DNA from: Emcibacter sp048269205
GTDB taxonomy: Bacteria > Pseudomonadota > Alphaproteobacteria > Sphingomonadales > Emcibacteraceae
Direction: 5' to 3'
Assembly: GCF_048269205.1 (NCBI RefSeq)
Contig: NZ_JBLXJC010000001.1
Span: 682,001 to 746,000 of the forward strand
Length of the DNA: 64,000 nucleotides
The position numbers were made by a program, and so were the translations under genes. The notes under the pieces are model-generated. The model was not told the DNA's origin and ran no database searches. It saw only the letters and a list, made by a program, of their open reading frames with translations. This document shows positions 16,025-23,381 of this stretch, piece after piece (within the stretch, counting starts at the first letter, position 1; each line of letters opens with the position of its first letter).

Positions 16025-16162
16025 ATGGCCGATCCGACCAAAAGTGCCTTCCTTCCCGGGGGTGACCAGACGGACCCGGCCGGGGGCAAGGGCATGAAGC
16101 CTCCGCAGAGACGGGAGCCTCGACTAGCTGCCTGGGTTATTCCCGGTGGTAGACGGTTTTAA
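16025..16162 (+). CDS. Possible small protein of 45 residues
   Basis: ATG at 16025 with AAGGGGTG about five bases upstream; the frame runs 45 codons to TAA. The peptide is rich in Pro, Gly and Arg (MADPTKSAFLPGG then KPPQRREPRL) with no hydrophobic segment. It overlaps the 3' end of the UspA-like gene on the other strand by 39 bases. It rests only on a good ribosome site and an open frame, so it may be chance. Confidence 0.25.
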   Translation: MADPTKSAFLPGGDQTDPAGGKGMKPPQRREPRLAAWVIPGGRRF

Positions 16163-16630
16163 TATGACGCGATAACCAATTCGTTCCAGTCTCAGGATAT
16201 AACGGGTCAGAGGGCCGGTTTCCGATCTCGCTTCGGCCGGAGTGTCCTGGTCAAGCCGCAGACTTCGGGGCAGCAGTAGAATATCGGTCTCGCCCCAGTC
16301 TTCCTGCACCCGTTCGGGGCTTGCAGTGCGGAACGACCAGCGCACGTTCCGGGCTTGTGCACCGCTGGCGATCAGGGTCTCGAGCCGAACGGCTTCGGCA
16401 GCAAAGGCGCGTTTCATGACGCCCTCGTCAATCTGTTCCCAGCGGGAATAGGCCAGGCTGCGCACCGAGACGCAGGGAATGCCGGAGGCTGCCGTCAGGG
16501 TTTCATCCCGGGCCAGAATGGCGACCAGTTCTGCCTCCGTCTCCCGGGCCATGCCGAGCGCCGTTTCCAGGACCGACCGGCATTCCTCGCCGGTGGCGAA
16601 ACCCAAAAGTATGCGGCGGGGCGTCGTCAT
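16124..16630 (-). CDS. UspA-like nucleotide-binding stress protein
   Basis: 168 residues with a universal-stress-protein-like start: PRRILLGFATGEECRSVLETALGMARETEAELVAILARDE, i.e. strand, helix and strand of the Rossmann-like Usp fold. The later G-2x-G-9x-G ATP loop is not clearly conserved (ETDILLLPRS instead), so ATP binding is doubtful. Its start overlaps the stop of the Lon-like protease gene by four bases, so the two are co-translated and presumably co-regulated from the FNR box upstream of the protease. Confidence 0.6.
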   Translation of the reverse strand: MTTPRRILLGFATGEECRSVLETALGMARETEAELVAILARDETLTAASGIPCVSVRSLAYSRWEQIDEGVMKRAFAAEAVRLETLIASGAQARNVRWSFRTASPERVQEDWGETDILLLPRSLRLDQDTPAEARSETGPLTRYILRLERIGYRVILKPSTTGNNPGS

Positions 16631-19071
16631 GAGCTATTCTCCCCGTCACCCTGTTTCCCGGTTGACCCGTCACGGGCGAATTTGCGCCAGCGGGTGGAAA
16701 ATTCCTCGAGCCGGTCCTGGACTTTCCGGTTGACGCTGCCCTGGGGATACTGTCCCGTCCCGTCTTTTTCCCCGGCCTCCATGCCGGTGAGCAGGGTGAG
16801 GGCCTCATTTATATTTTTGACTGCATAGACATTGAACTTGCCATCACTGACTGCATCCAGAACCCGCTGGTCCAGCATCAGGTGACGCACGTTGGAGGCA
16901 GGGATGATGACACCCTGGCTGCCGTCGAGACCACGCAGGGCGCAGAGATCAAAGAACCCCTCGATCTTTTCATTCACCCCGCCAATGGCCTGGGCCTGTC
17001 CCAACTGGTTGACGGAGCCGGTGATGGCCATGCCCTGTTTCAGGGGAATATCGGCGATGGCCGACAGCAGGGCGCAGAGTTCGGCAATGGAGGCGCTGTC
17101 CCCTTCGATCCCGCCGTAGGATTGCTCAAAAACCAGGCTTGCCGACAGGGACAGGGGGTGGTCCGGCTGGTATTGTGCCCCAAGGAAGCCGCTCAGGATC
17201 AACACGCCCTTGGAATGGATCGGGCCGCCCAGCTTGACTTCCCGCTCGATATCGACAACTTCGCCCTTGCCGAGGCGGATACGGGCGGTGATGCGGGTCG
17301 GACGGCCGAAAGCATAGCTGCCCAGATCAAGCACCGACAGGCCGTTAATCTGTCCTGTCTGCTGGCCTGCGGTATCGATCAGGATGGTGCCCTGGCCGGT
17401 CTGCTCCAGCATACGTTCGCGCATGCGGCTCTGGCGATGTTCGCGGGCCTTTACCGCCTGTTCCACATGAACGGCCTCTACCTGCTGCTTTTTGTCCTGG
17501 CGGGCGTGATAGTCGGCTTCTCTGAGCAGGTCGCCCACATATTTGAGCCGGGTAGACAGTTTTTCCGAATCTCCGCTGTAACGGACGACGCGCTCCAGTA
17601 TCCGGGCGATGGCGTCACGGGAGAAGGGGGTCAGCTCCTTCTGACGGATGCGGGAGGCCAGCATTCTCGCGTAAAGCTGCAGATTTTCCTCCGAGCGCTC
17701 CATCTGCTCATCAAAATCGGCGGCCACCTTGAACAGGTCAACAAATTCCGGATCCAGGCTGCTAAGCAGATAGTAAAGCATCCTGGTTCCGAGCAGGACC
17801 ACCTTTACCTGCAGCGGAATCGGTTCCGGCTCCAGACCGACTGTATTGATGAAGCCCAGAACCTGGCCCAGGGATTCAATCTTGATTTCTCCGGACTTGA
17901 GGGTTCGCTTCAGCGCCTCATAAGCATAGGGATGCTGCAGCAGCTTGAGGATTTCCACCATCAGATAGCCGCCGTTGACCGTATGCAGTGCCCCGGCCCG
18001 GACCAGACGGAAATCTGTCATCAGGGTGCCCATTTCCGAGCGATATTCCACCCGGCCGAGCAGCCGGTCATAGGTGGGTTCGTCTTCATGGATGACAGGT
18101 GCATGTTTGGCTTCGCTGTTATCCACCACCAGATTGACCATATAGCGGCCGGGCTCCAGGGCGAAGCTCCGCTGTTGTGGGCCTTCCGGCCCCGGCTCAT
18201 GGATGGCATCCTCTTCAGCCCCATGTACGATCTGCTGGACATTTTGAATGATGTCGTCCTGAACAGCAGTCAGATAGTCGATTATTTCAGGCAAACCGTT
18301 GTATTTTTTTTTCAGCTCCTCCACCAGATGGCCGATGGCATGTCCGGCCGTCTCCTCGTTCAGCTTCCGCATCTTGTCCCGGCTTTCGGTTAGCCAGTCG
18401 GGCATGATTTCCAGAGCTTTTTCCAGTTTTTCTCTCAGATATTCGAGATTCTCTTCAATCTGCTTGCGTTCTTCTTCAGGCAGGTTGTGAAATTCCTCGG
18501 GACTGAGTGTCTTGCCATCCTTGATCGGGACAAAGGTGAACCCCAGCGGGGTCATTTTCAGGGCGGCGTTTCTCTGACGCGCTTCCTTGTCCACGGTGGA
18601 GAGAGCCTCGTCCTGGACGTTTTTGACCTCCTGCTGGATCATGTTGGACCGGGTCTGGTATTCCTCGCTCTCAAAGGCATTCTTCAGGACGAAGGGGATA
18701 TCCTCGGCCAGCCGGCTCATATCCTGACGGAATTCGACCCCCCGTCCCGGCGGCAGGGCGATGGCGTTTGGGCGTCTGGGGTCCTGGAAATTATAGACAT
18801 AACACCAGTCAGACGGCACGGTTTCTTCCCGCGCCCGGTCTTTCAGAAAGGACATGACCACTTCATGTTTGTCCAGCCCGTCCGGCCCCAGGGCGAAAAT
18901 ATTATATCCCTTGTGAGACATATTAGTGCCAAAACGGATGGCTTCTATGGCCCGGTCCTGTCCCAGTACCTGGCCCAGGTCCTCCAGCTGCCCGGTGGTG
19001 TCAAATTTCAGTGTTTCGGGACTGCATTTCCAGCATAAGGCATCCAGTGGCAGCGGGCTGAGTTCATTCAT
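16627..19071 (-). CDS. Lon-like (S16) protease with AAA_32 domain
   Basis: An 814-residue protein of the bacterial LonB/LonH-like group: an N-terminal region and AAA_32-type domain (about 1-240, with coiled-coil insertion), a LonB-type AAA part (NGGYLMVEILKLLQHPYAYEALKRTL, then LSSLDPEFVDLFKVAADF) and a C-terminal S16 protease domain. The catalytic Ser659 in GDSAS and Lys702 in NEKIEG are 43 residues apart, the same spacing as in E. coli Lon. The Walker A equivalent reads GPDGLDKH, degenerate from GxxGxGK[ST], so ATPase activity is uncertain. GGAGGG precedes the ATG. It leads a two-gene operon with the UspA-like protein behind an FNR box. Confidence 0.87.
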   Translation of the reverse strand: MNELSPLPLDALCWKCSPETLKFDTTGQLEDLGQVLGQDRAIEAIRFGTNMSHKGYNIFALGPDGLDKHEVVMSFLKDRAREETVPSDWCYVYNFQDPRRPNAIALPPGRGVEFRQDMSRLAEDIPFVLKNAFESEEYQTRSNMIQQEVKNVQDEALSTVDKEARQRNAALKMTPLGFTFVPIKDGKTLSPEEFHNLPEEERKQIEENLEYLREKLEKALEIMPDWLTESRDKMRKLNEETAGHAIGHLVEELKKKYNGLPEIIDYLTAVQDDIIQNVQQIVHGAEEDAIHEPGPEGPQQRSFALEPGRYMVNLVVDNSEAKHAPVIHEDEPTYDRLLGRVEYRSEMGTLMTDFRLVRAGALHTVNGGYLMVEILKLLQHPYAYEALKRTLKSGEIKIESLGQVLGFINTVGLEPEPIPLQVKVVLLGTRMLYYLLSSLDPEFVDLFKVAADFDEQMERSEENLQLYARMLASRIRQKELTPFSRDAIARILERVVRYSGDSEKLSTRLKYVGDLLREADYHARQDKKQQVEAVHVEQAVKAREHRQSRMRERMLEQTGQGTILIDTAGQQTGQINGLSVLDLGSYAFGRPTRITARIRLGKGEVVDIEREVKLGGPIHSKGVLILSGFLGAQYQPDHPLSLSASLVFEQSYGGIEGDSASIAELCALLSAIADIPLKQGMAITGSVNQLGQAQAIGGVNEKIEGFFDLCALRGLDGSQGVIIPASNVRHLMLDQRVLDAVSDGKFNVYAVKNINEALTLLTGMEAGEKDGTGQYPQGSVNRKVQDRLEEFSTRWRKFARDGSTGKQGDGENSS

Positions 19072-19152
19072 TTAGTTATCCCTCCGGTTTTATTTATAGT
19101 ACCAGCATGGACAGGGGACGACCAGCTTGATTACTTTCTATATTTCCGGGAA

Positions 19153-19222
19153 ATATTAAAGGGCTGTTGCCGGTTTGTGATTGATGGATATCAATGGACA
19201 AACCGTTTGTGACTGTTACAAT
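19153..19222. promoter_or_regulatory. Bidirectional FNR-type promoter region
   Basis: TTGAT-GGAT-ATCAA at 19181-19194 is a perfect FNR/Anr-type box, centred at 19187.5. On the plus strand TACAAT (19217-19222) sits where a -10 should be if the box is at -41.5; on the minus strand TAATAT (19158-19153) does the same. The region would thus be a class II FNR promoter for both the 93-residue gene at 19255 and the protease gene ending at 19071. Inferred from sequence only; no FNR gene is in the window. Confidence 0.65.
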
Positions 19223-19254
19223 TTACGGGAACTCAAAAATACAGGGGATGAATA

Positions 19255-19536
19255 ATGAGCACATTTTTGCACAAACTTGCCGAGGGTCTCAGGGCCCGGG
19301 AAAAATTCCTTGAGGACCATTCCGAGCATCCGGTCTTTGATGCAGAAGACGGTGGAACTTTTAAAGCCGAGTATGAAGAGTTGGTCGCGCAGCTCAAGGA
19401 TTTTTCCGGACGTGTTGAAAAACTGGCGGACGAAGGCAAGGAATATGACGAGCATTTCAAGCGCGATATAGAGGACGAACACCAACATCTGTCCATCAAG
19501 ATTGATGCCTGGGCCAAGAATATAAAAGGCGACTGA
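19255..19536 (+). CDS. Small acidic helical protein of unknown function
   Basis: 93 residues, highly charged and predicted all-helical (GLRAREKFLEDH, YEELVAQLKDFSGRVEKLADEGKEYDEHF), no membrane segment. AGGGGAT precedes the ATG. I do not recognise the family. The class II FNR-type promoter upstream suggests expression under low oxygen, in parallel with the divergent protease. A hairpin follows its stop. Confidence 0.75.
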   Translation: MSTFLHKLAEGLRAREKFLEDHSEHPVFDAEDGGTFKAEYEELVAQLKDFSGRVEKLADEGKEYDEHFKRDIEDEHQHLSIKIDAWAKNIKGD

Positions 19537-19551
19537 AGAGCCAGATGCAGT

Positions 19552-19569
19552 GCCGGGGCTTTCCCCGGC
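19552..19569. terminator. Terminator-like hairpin between convergent genes
   Basis: GCCGGGG (19552-19558), loop CTTT, CCCCGGC (19563-19569): a strong 7-bp GC stem between two convergent stops. No clear T run follows on the plus strand, so termination efficiency is uncertain. Confidence 0.5.
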
Positions 19570-19577
19570 GTCCGGCT

Positions 19578-20423
19578 TTACTTCTTCGCCAGCCTGATGC
19601 AGTCCGCTTCGAAGATGATTTTCTTGTCTTTGTAGAGTTTCCCCAGGGCCTTCTTGTAAGTGGACTTGCTGGTCTGGAAAGTGGCCCGGATGGCTTCCGG
19701 ATCGCTTTTGTCAGTCAATTCACACCGGCCGTCATTTTCCTGAAGATACTCCATGATCTGATCCGCCAGTTCGTGGCGCAGTTCATTGGCCGGGCGTTGC
19801 AGTGTGATGTTGATGCGGCCGTCCGGACGCGGTTTCTTGATGAAACCGGACAGCCGGTCACCGATCTGGAGCGGACGTGTCACATCGTCATTGTGGATCA
19901 GACCCAGGTGGGTGCCGTTGATAACAACCTTATAGCCCATGTCGCTGCGGGTGGCGACCAACAGGTCCACTTTCTGGCGGACCTTGAATTCATCATCATT
20001 CAGTTCACTGAGATGGCGGCTCAGGCGGGACGTGGCGGCAATACGGCCGGTATTGTCCAGATAAAGAAAGACCACATAGGATTTGCCGGGCTCCATCGGT
20101 ATGCGCTGTTCCTTAAACGGAACAAGCAGGTCCTTGGACAGTCCCCAATCGAGGAACGCGCCGAATTTGGTCCGGTTGATCACGGTCAGGCAGGCGCACT
20201 CATCCACTTCCGCCAACGGGGTTTCCGTGGTGGCGATGGGGCGGTCTTCTGAATCTAGATAGACAAAGACGTCAATGAACTGGCCGACTTCCCACTCTTT
20301 GGGATCTTCCGGCAGATAGCGCTGCGGCAGCAGGATTTCCTCCTCCATATCGCCGTCCAGGTAGACCCCGAAGTCCACATGTTTGACAATCTCCAGCGAT
20401 TGTGTTTTTCCGATTTCCGCCAT
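19578..20423 (-). CDS. S1 RNA-binding-domain protein, CvfB/YitL family
   Basis: 281 residues with the CvfB layout: tandem S1 OB-fold domains (for example VDFGVYLDG...EEEILLPQRYLP near 15-40, NRTKFGAFLDWGLSKDLLVPF near 83-104 and GYKVVINGTHLGLIHNDD near 158-175) and a C-terminal winged helix (LGKLYKDKKIIFEADCIRLAKK). In Staphylococcus CvfB binds RNA and affects virulence gene expression; in other bacteria the role is not settled. The ribosome site is weak. Single gene, convergent with the 93-residue gene. Confidence 0.88.
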   Translation of the reverse strand: MAEIGKTQSLEIVKHVDFGVYLDGDMEEEILLPQRYLPEDPKEWEVGQFIDVFVYLDSEDRPIATTETPLAEVDECACLTVINRTKFGAFLDWGLSKDLLVPFKEQRIPMEPGKSYVVFLYLDNTGRIAATSRLSRHLSELNDDEFKVRQKVDLLVATRSDMGYKVVINGTHLGLIHNDDVTRPLQIGDRLSGFIKKPRPDGRINITLQRPANELRHELADQIMEYLQENDGRCELTDKSDPEAIRATFQTSKSTYKKALGKLYKDKKIIFEADCIRLAKK

Positions 20424-20596
20424 CCGGTGATATCCAGTTTCTCGTTATTTGAGCTGTTCAGGCTTCTACTGCCAAAAAGCCCCGGAGTCGATAGGAGATA
20501 TTTCGGGACGTCTGTTTTAGCTGCGTCCGCCGGGCGCTCAGATAGTTCGGGGAACGCCTCGCAGATTGCCATTCATGCAGGAGGGACTATTTTTAA

Positions 20597-20628
20597 TTAG
20601 AATATTAACTATTTATTATATAATAAAT
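20597..20628 (+). promoter_or_regulatory. Candidate promoter within an 18-bp palindrome
   Basis: ATTTATTATATAATAAAT (20611-20628) is a perfect palindrome and contains TATAAT at 20619-20624; a weak TTAGAA -35 lies 16 bases upstream (20597-20602). It lies about 60 bases before the YfiR-like gene. The palindrome could be an operator overlapping the -10, or simply AT-rich promoter DNA. Confidence 0.4.
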
Positions 20629-20687
20629 CATAGAAATAATTCGTCTTGAGGGACATAGACTTAATTAATAACCAAAGGTGTATACCT

Positions 20688-21233
20688 ATGAAAAAAATAA
20701 TGGTTAACCCAAAATGCGGCATGTTGTTGCTGGGTGCTATTTTACTTGGAAACCCCATCAGCGTTCAAGCTGAAACCACGAAAACAGATATCCAGGTTGG
20801 CGGCAAGGCCGCGGCCTTTGTTCAACCTGCACTCAGCGGGGATGTTCCTACAGCAATTGTGTATGACTCTTCCAATCCTGAATCCAAGGCGGATGCGGAC
20901 GGAATTGCTGCCGCAATTGGGGGCGGACTGCAGATCAAAAACAGTACCTTGAAACCCACCCTGGTTGATGTAAGCAATCTTGGCGCCCTGAGCTCCGTAA
21001 AAGTCGCTTTCCTGACCCATGGTATGGGCGGGCATCAGTCGGCTGTTGCCTCTGCTGCCGCACAGAGCGGTATTCTGACCATTTCCAATGATATGAGCTG
21101 TGTCGAGAGTGATCTGTGTGTTGTCGGTGTGGAATCTTCACCGAAGGTTTCCATCGTTGTCAGTAAATCCGCAACCCAGGCGTCCAGCCTGAGTTTCGGC
21201 TCCGCTTTTCTCATGATGGTGAAGGAGCGTTGA
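20688..21233 (+). CDS. YfiR/DUF4154-like periplasmic protein
   Basis: 181 residues from the ATG at 20688, which has AAAGGTG before it; the upstream ATG at 20646 lacks one. A signal peptide (MKKIMVNPKCGMLLLGAILLGNPISVQA) precedes a domain with a DUF4154/YfiR-like ending: ILTISNDMSCVESDLCVVGVESSPKVSIVVSK, with the two spaced Cys typical of that part, then FGSAFLMMVKE. YfiR proteins are periplasmic regulators of diguanylate cyclases; in many alphaproteobacteria similar small proteins precede TonB receptor genes without a YfiN partner. Here the receptor begins 42 bases downstream, so the two are probably co-transcribed. Confidence 0.7.
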   Translation: MKKIMVNPKCGMLLLGAILLGNPISVQAETTKTDIQVGGKAAAFVQPALSGDVPTAIVYDSSNPESKADADGIAAAIGGGLQIKNSTLKPTLVDVSNLGALSSVKVAFLTHGMGGHQSAVASAAAQSGILTISNDMSCVESDLCVVGVESSPKVSIVVSKSATQASSLSFGSAFLMMVKER

Positions 21234-21275
21234 GCCATGACATATGAAAAAAGTTTATCTTCAGGAGTTAATTCA

Positions 21276-23252
21276 ATGAAAAAGTTTCTTATGGCTGCGA
21301 CGGCTCTTGCGCCGCTTGGTCTCGCTGCGGCGGCCCATGGGCAGACAGTCAATTATAACGATCTTCAGGATCTTTTCGGCGAACCGGTCACCACAAGCGC
21401 GACCGGCAAACCCCAGCGCCAGTCCGAAGCACCAGCTTCCATGATTATTGTGACAGGCGAAGAACTGCGCCGGTCCGGAGCCCGTACCATTCCGGATATC
21501 CTGCAGAATTATGCCGGTATGGATGTCAATCGCTATTCCACAAGCCAGCGTGAGGTGACCGTGCGCGGCGCCAACTTGCCGCTGAGCCCGCGCCTGCTGG
21601 TGTTGGTCAACGGCCGTCAGACCTACCTTGATCATTATGGTTATACCGACTGGAATCTCGTTGGTGTTGAAATTGGTGAGATTCAGCAGGTCGAGGTTGT
21701 CAAGGGTCCGAACAGCGCCCTGTTTGGTTTTAACGCAGTGGCGGGTGTGGTCAATATTATCACGATTGATGCCCTGACCCGGGGCAACAGCATTTCTGCC
21801 AAGGCGGAAGGCGGTACAGACGATACCTACGGGGTCTCCCTTGTGGGAACCTTCAAGGCGAGCGACAGGCTTGGTTTTAAAGTCTCCGGCGGTCTCGAGG
21901 AAACAGAGGAATGGGACAGCATCACGGCTGCTGACGGTAAACCGAAACGGCAGAATTTCTCTGCTGAAGTGACTTCCCAGCTTGCGGACAATATCCGCGG
22001 CACATTTTCCTATACCTATTCGGACGCAGTACAAATTGATCAGGCCTACAGTTATGCCATGCACAAGGTTGACAGCACGCTTCATGGTTTGAATGGTGTG
22101 GTTGCTGCAGACACGAGTGCCGGCCTGATCAAGGCCCAGGTCTTTTTCAACAAACTTGATCAGGATGTACCGACAATCAGCGATATTTTCGGGATCAAGA
22201 ATGATATCTTGTCTGTGAAGCTGGAAGACCTGTTCAAGGCAGGTTCTGATCATAGTTTCCGTGTCGGTGTGGAATATCGCCGGAATGAATATGAAATCAA
22301 GCAAAATGCATCAGGCAAGACCTTCTATGACGTATTTGCCGGTAGTGCGATGTGGGAATGGAAGATCAGCGAACGCCTGACGTTGACCAACGCGGTTCGT
22401 GTTGACCGGCTTAACCTGGGCCATGGCGAAATCAATGAACCCCTGTATCCACGAACCGTGGCCGATTATGACAAAAGCTATACGGAACTGAGCTATAACT
22501 CCTCTATGTCCTTTGCCATTAATGATCAGAGCCGTATCCGTGTCGGGGCTGCCCGGGGGATCCAGGCGCCCTCACTGAATGCCCTGGGGGTTTCTGTCAT
22601 CGCTCCCGGTATTGTTGTCGCAGGGAATCCCAATCTGGAACCAGGGGTGACCGAATCTTATGAAATTGCATTTGATCACAGTATTGCAAAGATTAACGGC
22701 GCATTTAACCTGACAGTCTCCACGTCAAAAACCACAGGTTTTATGGCGGCGTCGCAGCATGCAATAGTGGACTCCGTGACCGAGGGTGGTTTGCTTGTCC
22801 TGACGGATGAACAAGTTGGTGATTTCAAGACCTGGGCAGTTGAGGCCTCAGTGAACGGTCGCACCATGAACAATGCAATTGGCTGGGCAGTGAACTATAC
22901 GGCCACGGGGGTGACGGAAGAGTTCCTGACAGATGCCCTGGAAACCGGGATCACTATGGATGAAGGAACACCCACCCACAAAATAAATGCGAAGCTGGAT
23001 TATTCAAAAGACGGTTGGGGCGCCTATGTGGTCGGTCGCTACCGGTCTGCCACGGTTCAGCGCATGCCGGCCGCCGGCACCTATGCGGAGTTGGATGAAG
23101 CAATCACGATTGACGGCAAGCTGTCCTATACCTTTGAAAACGGTGTTTCTGTCTGGGCGGTTGGTGAAAACCTGACTGCCAATGATGCCGCGGGATTGTC
23201 CGTATTCGAAGCCGAGAGACGTTTTCTCGGCGGGATTGGGTTTAAATACTAA
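21276..23252 (+). CDS. TonB-dependent outer-membrane receptor
   Basis: 658 residues from the ATG at 21276 (AGGAG eight bases upstream; the ATG at 21237 is not supported). Signal peptide FLMAATALAPLGLAAAAHG, then the LFGEPVTTSATG motif that marks a receptor group often paired with YfiR-like proteins, a full plug (VTGEELRRSGARTIPDILQ, VTVRGANLPLSPRLLVLVNGR, EIQQVEVVKGPNSALFGFNAVAGVVNIIT) and a beta barrel ending GGIGFKY. The substrate is unknown. It lies between a YfiR-like gene and a chemoreceptor gene on the same strand, a possible import-sensing unit. Confidence 0.92.
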   Translation: MKKFLMAATALAPLGLAAAAHGQTVNYNDLQDLFGEPVTTSATGKPQRQSEAPASMIIVTGEELRRSGARTIPDILQNYAGMDVNRYSTSQREVTVRGANLPLSPRLLVLVNGRQTYLDHYGYTDWNLVGVEIGEIQQVEVVKGPNSALFGFNAVAGVVNIITIDALTRGNSISAKAEGGTDDTYGVSLVGTFKASDRLGFKVSGGLEETEEWDSITAADGKPKRQNFSAEVTSQLADNIRGTFSYTYSDAVQIDQAYSYAMHKVDSTLHGLNGVVAADTSAGLIKAQVFFNKLDQDVPTISDIFGIKNDILSVKLEDLFKAGSDHSFRVGVEYRRNEYEIKQNASGKTFYDVFAGSAMWEWKISERLTLTNAVRVDRLNLGHGEINEPLYPRTVADYDKSYTELSYNSSMSFAINDQSRIRVGAARGIQAPSLNALGVSVIAPGIVVAGNPNLEPGVTESYEIAFDHSIAKINGAFNLTVSTSKTTGFMAASQHAIVDSVTEGGLLVLTDEQVGDFKTWAVEASVNGRTMNNAIGWAVNYTATGVTEEFLTDALETGITMDEGTPTHKINAKLDYSKDGWGAYVVGRYRSATVQRMPAAGTYAELDEAITIDGKLSYTFENGVSVWAVGENLTANDAAGLSVFEAERRFLGGIGFKY

Positions 23253-23258
23253 AATCTT

Positions 23259-23290
23259 CCGGGGCGGGCATCACAATTGTTCCGCCCCGG
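23259..23290 (+). terminator. Strong hairpin after the TonB receptor gene
   Basis: CCGGGGCGG (23259-23267) and CCGCCCCGG (23282-23290) form a perfect 9-bp stem with a 14-base loop just past the receptor stop. Only TCCTTA follows, so termination may be partial, allowing some read-through into the chemoreceptor gene. Confidence 0.6.
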
Positions 23291-23381
23291 TCCTTATCTG
23301 TTGAAGATCTTTGATCAGGAGTTTGTGACGGTGTCTAGTGTCGCCTAACAGGGCCAAAGCTTAAACAAGGAATTCGTTATA

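Noticed and set aside
16882..18393. 503-codon plus-strand frame within the Lon-like gene
   Set aside because: Antisense to a gene with catalytic residues intact; no ribosome site or family match.
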